Made by a program: the position numbers and the translations under genes | Shown here: positions 12,922-24,739 of the stretch, piece by piece | How the letters are laid out: each line of letters starts with the position of its first letter | Position numbering within the stretch: the first letter of the stretch is position 1 | Notes under the pieces: model-generated | What the model was told of the DNA's origin: nothing | The model's input: the letters and a program-made list of their open reading frames with translations, nothing else | Databases searched by the model: none | Source: Heliocybe sulcata | Taxonomy: Eukaryota; Basidiomycota; Agaricomycetes; Gloeophyllales; Gloeophyllaceae | DNA: 64,000 nucleotides | Assembly (NCBI GenBank): GCA_004369045.1 | Contig: ML213516.1 | Location: forward strand, 137,250 to 201,249 | Direction of reading: 5' to 3'

Positions 12922-14547
12922 TCACTCCGTACCGCCTTCTTCGCCGGAGTCGATTAGGCTATGCACCAGATCCATTAGTGCTCGACATCACTGAATACGG
13001 ACCTCAGACCACATACCTGTATTGTTTCAGGAGCGAACATTCACCGCCGTTCTCGAGATCGATGCTGTACGAGTAGAAGTACCCGTCGGATGAGATGACC
13101 ATGACTTGTGGCATCGTGCTGCGGCGGATGTCTAGTTTACAAATCACACAGAAAATGGTCCAGGGAACTCACCCACTCAAGGCGACTATGGATCGTACCC
13201 CGGTCGTCGGCAGTCTCAGGAATGCAAAGTCGCGGGAAGGCTCCCACATCTCTGTCAGTGTATTCGGCAGGTACCCGCCGACAGAGGTTGACAGGCTCTT
13301 CGTCATTTGCAAGGATTTCCGACGGAGACTTGACCTACGTCGATTCAGAAGCACTCGGAGCTCAATCGAGCTGTGTACTCACGAAACGCTGCCCTTCTTC
13401 TGGCTATCGATATACGCCTCGTACCCTCCATCCATGGCCTGATCGCCGCTAGTGATGGATCCCGAGGGACTAGCAGGTCCATGTCCATTCTTGATACTCG
13501 ACTCTGACGACTTCTGCTGCCCCAGCTTGAAAATGTGTACCGTGTCGTGCGCAGAGCTAACGGCCAGCAACGTGGACACGACATTGAAACTAATCGAATA
13601 TATCCGCGCTTCTCTCGTCCCGCGGCGGAACTGGTATAACTTTTCTGCACCAGGGATGCTCCAGACGCGGATAACTGTGCCCTTGTCCGACGCGGTCGCA
13701 AGGAGGGTGCCGGTCGAATTGACGGAGAGGAAGGATATGGGCGACTTGTGTGCTTGGATCACGTTCGCGACTGTCAGGGAGCGTGTGTTGAAGAGAAGGA
13801 CATCCCCGGACTGTACCGAGGGCGTTGAGGGCACCTGTGCGGACATGGACGTGGGCGAGGGCACAGGGGATGGGTATGCAAGATACGAATTGTCGGCAGA
13901 GGGTGAGAGAGCACATATTGCTATGAAGTCGGGTTGGTTCTGCCACAAGATTCGTGGCTTCATGCTCACCTTCTGGGTTGGGTGTCGTCTCAATGACGTG
14001 CAGGAGCCGCATATTCGAGATGTCGTAGATGTAGATCTCTGCTTCAAGAACAATCACAAGTGTTTTTCGATTCAGTTTGACTGCGAGGATAGACGAAGGG
14101 AATAGAAGTTCGCAGATCATGGATTGTCGCTACATTGACATCAGTCTGCGCGAACGGGTCGTGCGGTCGTGATCGCACCTTCGTATTGACAATCTGCAAT
14201 TTCCGGGGGCTTGAAGAGGGTTGATCTGCCGCACCCACCAGAGCAATCAAGGATGTACAGAACAACATCTCTACAATCCCTCTTGCCCCGTCATCTGTGC
14301 TTGCTCAGAGCGCGCAAAAGCAGAGGAGTAGTAGGGACGCACTCATGCTATAAACCTTCCCAAATGGATCACAGTTGGTGATGCTGTATCCCTTCTTCGT
14401 TCCGACCGATACACATCTGCAGAACATTCGCACTCTCTCAGTCATCTCCACAGGCGAAACGCACCCTCGCGGTCCTTACGTGAAGTCTTGATTGAAGTTT
14501 GCGAAGAGGAGATTCGGGTTGTGGCGGTCAGCCTGTGCGAGCATCAT
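12922..14547 (-). CDS. ATG18: PROPPIN autophagy protein Atg18
   Basis: A WD40-repeat beta-propeller that binds PI3P and PI(3,5)P2 and acts in autophagosome formation and vacuole homeostasis. The start at 14547 ([22 protein letters not shown]) has the Atg18 N-terminal pattern, followed by [19 protein letters not shown]. Diagnostic FRRG (codons at 13619-13630) sits in [19 protein letters not shown], the lipid-binding motif. Blade sequences such as [28 protein letters not shown] are clear. A loop rich in Ser/Gly ([18 protein letters not shown]) follows the FRRG blade. The 3' end is read as KQYS, an intron containing CACTAAT, then [11 protein letters not shown] and stop at 12922. Length and blade order fit the family. 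At least five introns are needed. Confident. Confidence 0.92.
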
Positions 14548-15478
14548 TCTGTCCGTCTAGGCTTGCGCGCAAGAGAATATACTGAAATGAAGGTCCGGGT
14601 GTGAGTCCAATGGTACAAGGCTGAGCACGTCGATGGTCGCAGTACAAGGTCTGCAAAGCCACCCATTTCAGAAATCGTGGGAAAATGGCATAGAATACAG
14701 TAAATACATGCGGACGAACTCAATCGGACCCAACTGCAGCTTCTAGCTTCACTAGGGCAAGTACTGTTCAGATGAGTAGCAAGTCAGCCAAGCAGCTCAC
14801 TTGGATATTTTTGCTATACGCAACGTGCAACACTTTCTGAGTTCACGAATCCGGAGATAGCTGACAATGCCCGCAATTATCGCGTCCACTGTCCAAGACG
14901 AAGACAAGACTGGGCCACGAAAGGTATATCAGTGTAATGAAAGCAAGGATGGAGATTATGCGGAGTGCCCTGCTATAAGAGGAACGAGTCTCGGAGCAGG
15001 ACGCGATTTGCGGAGATAGTTCAACATCCGAATCAGGTAATGTGTCTACCAAATATGAAGTTGTTATTCCTCTTCAGATTGCTCTCCACCTTGGCCAGTA
15101 CTCAGTACTCCGGGCTGATCTTCACTCATGTAAAAGGTTACCAGACTGCGAATGGTAACCGTATTGCTAGCCCAATGTCAAATGAATATCCCAATTATTG
15201 CTCTATAAATGATCTCGTACTGCCAACGACCGTACGAGGAATATGGACATAATGCCTAGTGCAATCGGCGGCGAAGCGCGTATCCTCTGAAGTTCCGCGT
15301 GCGGCTCAGCGCTCGGACAATACTGCTTGCAAGATGGTGTCAGATGGAATAACATTCTCCGTAATGTCCACCAAAACGTATAGATTGTCCCCAGATGTGA
15401 ACGGAGTGAGTCATTCGGGAGTCGGTTGCGGACAAGAGAAGGCCGTTGCCGTATCACTCTAGGTTCTAGGTTCAGCGG
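14548..15478. other. Gene-free stretch between Atg18 and cupin 1
   Basis: Short unsupported ORFs only, on both strands, with no family resemblance and no repeat I can see. It holds the Atg18 promoter and, at its right end, the promoter of the cupin gene. Confidence 0.5.
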
Positions 15479-15486
15479 TATAAAAG
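15479..15486 (+). promoter_or_regulatory. TATA box of cupin gene 1
   Basis: TATAAAAG lies 72 bp before the ATG at 15558, a usual distance in fungal promoters. The second cupin gene has a weaker TATA-like CATAAAG (39444-39450 on the - strand) at almost the same distance. Confidence 0.5.
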
Positions 15487-15557
15487 GTGGCCATGACAAG
15501 CTATGCGGCATATAGTCACTTAGGACCACCTACCACAAAGAGGCATCCGCATACGAC

Positions 15558-16055
15558 ATGTCTTCATCTTCCGAGAAGAAGCCCTACCTTGTGCGGGCCA
15601 AAGACTTCACATTCCGTGACGCCTCGCACCCATTAAACCCCACTGTTCACCGCGACCTCGCGCACATCAGCGATGCCACGGGTCTGACCAAGGCTGGCGT
15701 GCATCTCACCCGCTTGCCACCAAAGCAGGAGAGTGGCGTCCTGCATTGGCACAATAACGATGACGAATGGGTCTACATCCTGAGCGCAGGAGAGGGCGCA
15801 GTGATGTTAATCAAGAAAGGAGACGAAGAGGTGAAAGAGGAGCCGCTCAAAGATGGCGATTTTTTCGGGTTCCCCGCAGCATCGGAGATAGCGCATATCA
15901 TGAAGTCAGGCGAGAAGGAAGTGGTATACCTGGTTGGTGGGAGCAGGGAGGTGATGGACGTTTGCTATTACCCGAAAATGAAGAAGAGGTTAGTTGTTGA
16001 CCGAACTGAAGGGTTGAAGACCTGGATTGTCTCGGAGGAAGTCATCCAACAATAG
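15558..16055 (+). CDS. Small single-domain cupin protein, paralog 1
   Basis: An intronless 165-residue protein. The core is a cupin beta-barrel: motif 1 HWHNNDDEWVYILSAGEG supplies the His-x-His and Glu metal ligands, and motif 2 GDFFGFPAASEIAHIMKSG supplies the third His. Such proteins bind a divalent metal and may be an isomerase, dioxygenase or sugar-binding protein; the substrate cannot be read from the sequence. There is no signal peptide, so it is probably cytosolic. The end DVCYYPKMKKRLVVDRTEG is shared with the protein at 38871-39374, and the two are alike from first residue to last, a clear gene duplication. A TATA box lies 72 bp upstream. Confidence 0.85.
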   Translation: MSSSSEKKPYLVRAKDFTFRDASHPLNPTVHRDLAHISDATGLTKAGVHLTRLPPKQESGVLHWHNNDDEWVYILSAGEGAVMLIKKGDEEVKEEPLKDGDFFGFPAASEIAHIMKSGEKEVVYLVGGSREVMDVCYYPKMKKRLVVDRTEGLKTWIVSEEVIQQ

Positions 16056-16290
16056 AGGAAAATCATACCTTGAGTACCAGGTCACAGTGTAATTCTGCGC
16101 ATGTTCAAGTAGAGAGGAGAGCCACTTCATCTTTGCGATATACACCACTTATCTACTAGATCTCATATGCGTCGCACCCCAGCCGATGGGCAGAAGAGGC
16201 ATCTTTGCATGCTGCGTGCAGGCAAGCACAGCGATCCATGATGTCCCAATTGCAAAGATTGTCGAATTAGATGCATTCAGTACAGACGTA

Positions 16291-17408
16291 TCATGAGCCA
16301 AAATACGCAGTGAGCACATGTTTTGCGATATTGAAGCCGAGCAGGGAGATTATGTAGCCCGTAAACAACGGGAGCAGTGGCGAGAGGAGCAGTTCTGATC
16401 GAACCAGAAAAGGCAAAGCTGTAATGCCAGGATCAATGGAGTGCGTCGGAAGATTAACTTCCACAAGTTCTCACCGCTCAAGCCCAGATACACTCCGTAA
16501 ATATACTGCGCGAAGCTGGTGCATAGGAATCCGAAACTCAGTAAAGTAAATCATGAACACAGCATAAGACACTCACGCAGCGAGGTAGAGCGTATTCCCT
16601 ACCCACAGGCAAACCCAGTTCGCCCGAACCACGATTGGGACAAGAAAGAGCTGTGCGAGATACAGTGTTAGGTATAGTGGGAAGAAAGCGTTCGTGTGCA
16701 CGTCGAAAGCATAGGCCCACTCCACAGCGGTGTCGGCCGGACTCGTATGCGATGGTGGTGACAGAAGCAGGCGGTTCGCAGTGAACCACAGGATGGTAGC
16801 GTTCATGATCCCAACAAGGAGATAGTCACGGAAGATCATGAGGAATGCTAGCCTGACGGCATCCAGGACGCCGTAGGAGTATACCACGGACCATGCTATG
16901 GCGGCAACTACAGTATCCTGTCAGTCGGGCTATGCAATGCTCTGGGTACAATCATCATACCGACAAGACACGCAGATATTAGGATAAGGATTGCTGGATC
17001 ATCCCGAGCCCACGTATTCTTTGTCTCTGTATGCAGACGCTCAGCTTCAGTTCATCAGTAAAGCACCTCATATCTTACGTTTGTGAAAATAGACATTCCG
17101 GTACCTGGTACACGATCAACAACAGAACTTGCATTGCAGACGAGACACGCAGCTCACACTCGTTTAGGTGCTAGACACAAGTACGTTAACTGCCATGCCG
17201 CCAACTCAAAGTCCTAATACAACGAACAAGCGAACCCATTTCAGTGAGAGTCCCTCGACCCGTCCGGAACGCGAACCATTTGATGGAATCTAAGCAGACG
17301 CCTGAATATTAAGGGTACCCTGTTCGACATTCCATGTTTCCGACCGATAGGACTGCCTGGCCCGTCCTCGAACGTTGCCTGAGTTGCAGACAATGGTAGA
17401 ATTGCCAT
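16291..17408 (-). CDS. UNC50: UNC-50 family Golgi membrane protein
   Basis: A multi-pass membrane protein of the UNC-50/Gmh1 family, which acts in the Golgi and in the trafficking of selected membrane proteins. Exons join to RRLLRFHQM-DFELAAWQLTYLC, LAPKRV-YRNVYFHK and QTKNTWARDDPAILILISACL, then SYGVLDAVRLAFLMIFRDYL, WAYAFDVHTNAFFPLYLTLY, VRANWVCLWVGNTLYLAA and the final GLSALPFLVRSELLLSPLLP..TAYFGS. The conserved FDVHTNAFFP and WARDDP blocks are diagnostic. About five hydrophobic segments are visible. The start at 17408 (MAILPLSATQ) is the first ATG in the joined frame; the exact N-terminus is less certain. At least five introns. The gene is divergent from the WW-domain gene across 265 bp. 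Confidence 0.88.
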
Positions 17409-17673
17409 CGTGCCGTGCGTCCCCGGACGTCGAAATAGAGAGCCAGGACCTAGAGACGACAGCTTGGGCGCAAAGGAGCGACAAGGATGAATACAGCTTA
17501 CAGAGCGTGTATACAGCGTCACGGCATATAGGCTGCGCACCGTCGAGCACGACGTCGACACCGCTTTCGGAGTTCGCCTATTTCGGTCGGCACTCGAATT
17601 TATAAGGATGCTCTCAGTGTTGGACTTGATTTCTTTCCACTGACCAGTCTCTCTGGCTGCTTCATTGTTCGAC

Positions 17674-20600
17674 ATGGCCGACGAAGAGACTGAACTTCTG
17701 GACTGGGGGAACGAAGATGACGAGCCGGTGCATCCGCTGCACAGGGGGGAGATGGAGGAAGACGCGGTATCTCTCGGTGGCGACGAGGACGACATGCAAG
17801 CGTTCTACGCATACCAGGCTCGCTCTGAGCAGGATACCATCAGAGCATCAGCACCCACCGCAAAATCGCAGCAGCAATCGCACAGACGTGAGACGAGCAG
17901 TTCGCAGAACATTGCTCCGAGTCCTGTTTCTGGATATCAGTCTCATTCTCAGCCCCAGCCTCACTCTCAACAGCAGCGTCCGACTCCCAGGCGGAATTCC
18001 TCACAGCCCAAACTGACTCATGAGCTACCGCCAAAACCCGTTCTTACTGTGGCCCCCACTGTCAAGGAGACGAGCACGTTGGCAAGCTCGATGGCGCGTC
18101 CTGACAGGGACAGGAGATCGAACGGTAAACCCCATTCTTCTAGCGACGATCAGCTTCCTCCGGAGTGGGAAGTCCGAACTCCTAGGCATGGCGGAGAGAA
18201 TCCGTACTACTACAATACCAAAACCAAGAAGTCGCAATGGGAACACCCGAGTGGCGCCAGAGGAAGGGAGAGCGAGAGAGAAAGATCCCCAGCCAGGGAA
18301 GGGTCGACTGACCTTCCTCGTACCGACACAGCTCGTCCGCCTGACCTCTCCTTTGACGATAGGCATTATCGCCCGGGTGGCTCACCGAACAAATCAGCTG
18401 ACTCGCCCGCTAGCAAGCCGGAAACTCGCTCAATTGCACCTTCATCACGCCCCCGGTCCTCGCCCACGCGTGGCGTTAACCCGGATCGCAGGGACTTGCA
18501 TCGGAACCAGCGAGATACGCAAGAGCGATCGGGACGTCCTAACAGAGCCTCTGTTACGTCCGCCGATCGACCCACTAGGAGAGATGCGCAGCGGACGCGC
18601 TCTCACGAGCGTCGCGTTGAAGATTTGGACAGGACTTGGATACCTCGCGATGCTATACCTCCAGAATCGGTGCCAACTGACAGGGATGATCGCGTGGTAC
18701 CGAGTCGGCGAAAGCGTCGCGAGAGCGACCCTCCGCGACGCGAACCAGTCCCACCACGTGAACAGACTACCCGTCGCGACTACAGTCCACCAAGTACGTT
18801 ATCTGCATCATTACCTCCCCACCCCTCTCGTCTACGGTGCTGTAGTCCCTTTCGGTGCATCGCTGGCGTTCGAGAGTTGAGCTACGCTTATCTACTGGGC
18901 CTATGCGGACATCTCGACATACTCCTCCCCTCACTCCATTTCTTCCCTGCCCTGCATCCGCCATTTTAACATGCGATTTGCTCTTTTCGTTTGCAGGGTA
19001 TAGGTCACCGTCTCCCATGCTCCGGCCCTCAGCAGCCTGGACAAATCAAGAATCTTCCGCATACGAGCCTGCGCCTCCACCCCAGCGACCTCCACCAGTC
19101 CTGTCTAGGCAGAGCAGTAGATTTGAACGTCCTGCACCTCCCTCGATCGAAGACAAACAAAAGCAAGCGCGAGTGCGCCGTGAGGAGGAGTATGAATCAT
19201 ATGTTCCCATGGACTCCGTGCCTCAAAGGCGGGGTAGGGAGTTTGAATTGACCTCTCCGCAGATGGAAGGCGAGAACGAAGCAAAGCGTCGGCGTATAGA
19301 GGACCGTCCCTCGGTTCGACCGGGGTCGCAATTTCCGGGTCTACCAGCTAGGCCGGTGGAGGAAGAACTACGTACGTGTTACTTTACTTCAGTTGCTCGA
19401 ATCCCTCAAGCCGACGTACTGGTCCTTATTTCCCTCCGTCTCTTCTCGATCATCAGCACTTCGTAAGCGTGTGCCGCTGCCGCCGCAGAGTGAGCGATTC
19501 CGCGAGGCTGCAACTGGGCGCCCTGTGGCGCCGCCCCAGTCTCCCGTTGGAGTCTACCCAGAGTCCGGCCCCGCGCATGCCGGAGGAGGAGGAGGTATAG
19601 CACGGAGACCTAGTATTAACGTTGGTGTGCCGTCAGGACCGCGCAACCATCCGCCTCCCTCAGTCCCTTTGCGGAACGTCAATCATCCCGATTTTGCGCA
19701 GGGTCGGCTGCCTCCTTCGGGTCCGTCAGCTGCAGCGACACGAACAAGGCCGAGTAGGTTCCAGAGCGATGTCCCCCCCATGCAATCCGTCGATAGAGAT
19801 GCTATGGAGGTCGACATACCGCCTGCTTCACGAGCTGTTGCCATGAATAGAGCGGGCCCGTCTGCTTACGATAGAGATCCGCAGGAAACTCTCCCGAAGG
19901 GTCCGCGCGCGATGGCGCATCGGTTGTCTACTGGTGGTTATCCTGTTGCACATGCAGCAGCAGCACCTCCGCCCACGATAATGTATCCCCCGCGACAAAC
20001 AGTGCAGCAGGAAATGCTTCCACCTCGTCTTCGAGATCGATCGCCTCCTCCGCACATGGCCCGAGGCGACACGCGAGGCTTATATCCCACTGCAGTCAAC
20101 GCTGAGAGGCCTTCCCGCTTCGAAAGGACGGCGGATGTTGTTCCTCGTGATGGACCCCTGCAAGAAATCACGGAATTACGGAAAGGCGTGAGTGGACTGG
20201 TTCGCGGTTCTATGTACATGTTGAGTCAATAACAGCAGATAATACAGGCTGCCCCAGACTTCTTGAACGGTCCACGGCAGTCGGAGGCAAAACAACCTCA
20301 CATCATGACTGGGCAGAAACCGAAACTTTCAGGAACTAATAGCGTGCCGATTGCAAATATGAGAACCTTCGGTTCTGCCCCTGCGGCACCGCTTGTACCG
20401 AACTCGAGCACGCTGGCGGATCGATATCCTGTTAGGATGGACGTAGATAGGGAGCCTCCCTCGAGATCCAGATATCCCAATAATCAGGAACAGGACATCG
20501 CCCCCTATGAACGAGGTCGCGAGGTATGCAGACAGATATCTCTTACGCTCGTGGCTGAACCCTGCGGTTGGTAGGATTACGGCCCTAGGTCTGCGGGTCC

Positions 20601-22012
20601 CGTAGAGAACTACAAGATAGGCTATCCGAGACGAGACGAGATAAGGCAGAGAGCGCCCGGAGGAGAACTTAGGGTAACTCACTCGCATCGGAGTTTTGCA
20701 TATTTACTGAGCCCGCCCAAGTCACATGACAGTCATCCCATTTCTCCAGTGATCAACAACGGCGGTGGCAGAACTTATCCTCGCAACCTTCCGAAGGATA
20801 ATCGTCATCAAGAGGCGCCTGCTGCGCTCAGAAGACAAGTGAGAAAGACTTAGCTCCTCCCATATTTGAAAAGTGACTGAACATAATATTTAGTCGCGAT
20901 TTGATTCTGATGAGGCAAGGGTATCCGTAGATCAGGACCACTCAGAGGCTCGTATCTGGACGCCCAGAGGTGTCACACCTCCGGGTCCTCTACCGCCTCG
21001 TTCTACATTCACACGCGAACCCGAATATCGTCCTGCTACGCCGCCGCCTCCGTCTAGAGACACGTCGTTGTCTTGGCGGGCATCACAGGAAAGCATGGAT
21101 GATTACCATGCGGGTGCTCGTTCGCAGGAGAGAATGCATGAAGATGAACGATCAGAGCGTGCTCGGTATCGGTCTCCGGATGAGGAAAGAGGGTTCTATT
21201 CCAGGCCTCCCTCAGTTTCCAGAAGTGAACGTGGTGAGAGGGAATATTATGGAGCAGAACCTTCGCGAGGCAACCGCTCGAGCAGTTTGGAAGCTTATCC
21301 TCGAGGCCAATACAGCGAGCGGCACGTAGAGACAGCGGAACGTCTTCAAGACAACGACATACCCCGCCGGTTTCGCACCGAGCACCGGCAGGCTTACCCT
21401 GAAGAGCCTAGTTCCAGTGATCGGCATGTCGGTGCGTACCAGCTGTACGACGAAGGCACCCAGCAGACTTCTCGTTGGGATCGTCCAGAGGTAGGGCCTC
21501 CGCGGGAAGAGGAGCCTACTACTCCGGTCCCTGTACATCCCCAAAGAGCACGTATTTTCGAGGACGCCCCCCAGCCGTCGATGAACCAGAATACAGATCC
21601 TGAGTTCTCACGAACTTCCAAGCCAGTCCGCATCCGGCGACCTCCGCAAAGCTCTCAGACATCATCGCGACCCGTAGAGACCCATCCTCTTCCCGCCGAG
21701 GCGCAATCTGAGAGCAAGAAGCGACCGCAGGCTGATCGCGCTGCGGCACACCGAGGCGAGGAGAGCTTCGAACGACCCGGCATGCGTCGAGGTGGCTCTT
21801 TATTGGACAGGTTATCTCTTGCACCTTCAAATGCCGCGACGTCGTTGCGCGACAGGGTGCAATTAGATGAACAGGGGAATGCGACAGCCTCTTTGCTCCC
21901 CGCAGGCGAATATCCTGGAGAAGCGAATGATGCAGGGCCTTCGGACCCGGTTGGCAGAAAGCAGAAGAGACGTGCTGGAAAACCGAAGAGAGGACGACGG
22001 GGTGGTCCTTGA
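17674..22012 (+). CDS. Very long disordered Arg/Ser/Pro-rich protein with one WW domain
   Basis: The start is ATG at 17674 (MADEETELLDWGNEDDEPVH); no closer upstream ATG is in frame. A WW domain lies at about residues 168-202: LPPEWEVRTPRHGGENPYYY then KSQWEHP, with both Trp and the Tyr triplet in place, so it should bind Pro-rich ligands. Nearly everything else is low complexity: Gln/Ser/His, then Arg-Asp-Arg-Ser runs, then Pro-rich blocks, and a basic C-terminus KQKRRAGKPKRGRRGGP. A conserved-looking GGSLLDRLSL patch sits near the end. About six short introns interrupt it (for example 18796-18997 and near 20188, 20523 and 20674). The total is roughly 1200 residues. WW plus RS-like repeats suggest a nuclear RNA-processing or transcription adaptor (inference). 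No enzymatic domain is seen. Confidence 0.75.
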
Positions 22013-23017
22013 AGTGGTGGGGTAGGAGTAACAAAAACGAAATCTCAGTATGTATCGGAAACGGTGTCGTCGTTCTATAGCCCAGCAGAATGTATCGTTT
22101 GGGCTTACTGCATTCCTGCTGCACTTCCGTCGACGTGATCATGTCCGTGCACGAGAACCTGGTCATCCTGCAATTCGACCGAACGTTCTCATCCTGGACA
22201 GTCAATACCGCTGCAGGCTTTGTGGTATCTCGAGGCGACTGCAGCGAAGGAATGCACTTTTCCTACAACGCGCCTCCTTTCTAGGCCTGAGCTTGGCAAG
22301 TGCCAGCTTGCGAGGTATCGCGATGTAAGGCATTCCCAAGTCTTCTGCTGGTAATGGTAGGTATTATGGCCAGGCGGATTGCTACGCATTCCGGCATCAC
22401 GTGCGCCAGAGTCACAACGACGGGATATCCGCCATGGACGGATGGCCTCGACAAACGTCTTGGACGTTCCGAACCAGGTGCGAGGCGGATCCTTGGTTCT
22501 GCAGACACAGGAACATGATATTAGGCACAGCGTTATATCGGTGCCAGCGCTGTTACTTTCACTCCCATGTTGGCTCCAAGCACGATACGAGCTGCTGGTA
22601 GAGCAGACATTACTCTCCTAGTAATGGGGAACGGTGTCTTGCTTGTTTGCCGTACTTTTGGCTTGCGTCCCCATCTCAGTTACCGGTACTGCGGACGCTG
22701 CAAAGGCCGCGTCGATATTTTGCAAGTATCCCCCCCAAATGTTTGCCTACTCGGCTTGGACCTCCCGTCTGGCCAGGGCCGCCACCGCTTTCTGCGACAA
22801 AACCCATCGTGGGGAATCGACCGGAGAGTCATCCTCAGCGCAGGTTTATGAAGGTCCGGCAGCCTGCTTGACACTGCATATGTTCCATAACGAAGAAGCA
22901 TACAGATATAACGATACAGTCGTGGTCATAGCGGCATGATCGCCATCAGATGTCCAGGGTCTCAGACTTTAATAAATATTCTCATTCATGACCGCTCACG
23001 CTGCCCGATGCTGAGTC
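22013..23017. other. Gene-free stretch between two convergent genes
   Basis: Presumed 3' untranslated regions of the WW-domain gene (+) and the MFS gene (-). Overlapping short ORFs on both strands lack ATG starts, introns or family resemblance. Nothing else seen. Confidence 0.5.
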
Positions 23018-24739
23018 TCACACCTTCGCAAGCAGCTTTCTCGACTGGACGACACGCGCGGCGCAGATGATCACACCGCCAGCGAGGACCATGACACCGG
23101 TGAATACGATTAGTCCATCGAAGTTGCGTTGACTAGTGATTTTGACGAATGATCCTGCAGTTGGTGTGCCAACTAGAGCAGCTACGGCTGCGATCATATA
23201 AACAGAGCCTAAAGAGGGAGAACGTTCAGTTGGCGTAGGTCACGGCCCCCGGATCAGCGCCACCTACCGACTCTGGCGCCGTAGACTTGCATGGGAGTGA
23301 TGGTTGCAATGTAGGCGGGAAGGAGCGTCACAAAAGCGCCTGACCCGAGCCCATACAATGCGCTGAAAGTAGTGATGGGCACGGGTCCTCTGGATGGAAG
23401 CCAGATGCTCAAAGAGAAAATGCCGGACAATATGGTGCATGGCACCAGAACATTCAAACTTTGGCACGAATCATTAATTATGATTGACGCCTGCACAACA
23501 CATGTTTTGATGACTCACACTCCAAAGCGGTCTGCCACCAGACCTGGTAGAACGCGGGTTGGGAATGAAGCGGCGTTCATAATGGGGAGAAGGTACTTGG
23601 CCAGGCCTGCCGAGACGCCCTCATATGTGCCGTAAACCTGGATATAGAAGAACGGGATGAAGAGAGCGTAGTATGTCCTGGTCATGCCATCAGTGCCACG
23701 GACGCTTTTACGCGTCGTTGCGTATGGTAGACCACCCTCTGACTCACAGGAAGGACCCTATGGCGGTGAGCGTATACTTCGGGTCCCTGAACCCTCCAAG
23801 GTCCACTATGCTCGTCCACGCAATGTGGCCTTTGTGCGGCAGTCGTCCACGAATGGTGATGCAGGATACCGTGAGGCATGCCAGACTGACAAAGGCCGAA
23901 ATTCTGACAGCCCATCCGAAGCCGACGGAGGGTATTAGGCGCTGCAGCATGACAGGATACACCACGCCTCCCAACGAACTCCCCGAGGCGCAGATACCAA
24001 TGGCGAACGCTCTGCGGCGTCGGAACCAATGTGCCATGACGGCTAGGGCTGGATTGAAACTTCCGGAGGGTCGTCAGTACCGCTTGACCGGCGCAGTCCG
24101 TAGGGTCCACTTACACCATGGATATACCAATCCCGAAGAGCACGCCTTGGGACAGAAAGAATTGGTAGACCTTGTTTTCTTGGCATATGGAGACCAGCAT
24201 CATGGAAAGTACCACGAAGAAGGATCCCAGTGGGAGCAGAACCTAGTTGCACGGTCAGCCGGTATTTTGAAAATGACATATTCCGAGGAGCTTACTGCAG
24301 AACCGTGGGCGTCAAATATTCGCCCTACGATCGGGCCAAGGCCATACAGGAGGAACAGCTGCAACGCGCCTATAAGTGAAATGATGGAGGGGGAAGTCGA
24401 GGCAAGAAGATGAGTTCCGTAATAGTCTTGGAAGACACCCTACAAAGTGCGTTAACAATGCCCGCGGCCGTTACATGACGTCCGTACGTAGGCATTGACA
24501 GTCCCGAAGGTGGAGAACAGCGCAAGATGGCATCCGAGGACGCAAAGCCACGCCCGTGTCCCGCCGTCCGGAGGGGGATCAAGCACGGGATCCCCGGGCT
24601 GGATAACGACCTTCTCTTCTAGCTTAGCGGGTGGTTTATTCTCCGTCTTCTGTTCGCGCGAAATGGGTTCTTCCAAAATGACTACCTCAAAGCTTGGAGG
24701 AACTTGAGGCATATCCTGGGTACGCTGGGCTGCAGGCAT
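23018..24739 (-). CDS. MFS transporter, monocarboxylate-porter (MCT) type
   Basis: A 12-span major facilitator of the fungal monocarboxylate-porter-like group, in the plasma or an organellar membrane. The start is ATG at 24739 (MPAAQRTQDMPQVPPSFEVV). A cytosolic N-tail of about 60 residues leads to the family signature DPPPDGGTRAWLCVLGCHLA. Exons then give GTVNAYGVFQDYY, LLYGLGPIVGRIFDAHG, FNPALAVMAHWFRRRRAFA with IGICASGSSLGGVVYPVML, TYYALFIPFFYIQVYGTYEG, LNVLVPCTILSGIFSLSIWL, TFSALYGLGSGAFVTLLPAY and a last span ending KLLAKV. The WFRRRRAFAIGI..G block is the typical loop in this family. Substrate unknown; homologs carry short monocarboxylates or are of unknown specificity. About seven short introns. 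Confidence 0.9.

Noticed and set aside
22634-22939. Small frame that begins like a signal peptide
   Set aside because: It starts with GTG, not ATG, and lies in the 3' flank between two convergent genes, with no homology.
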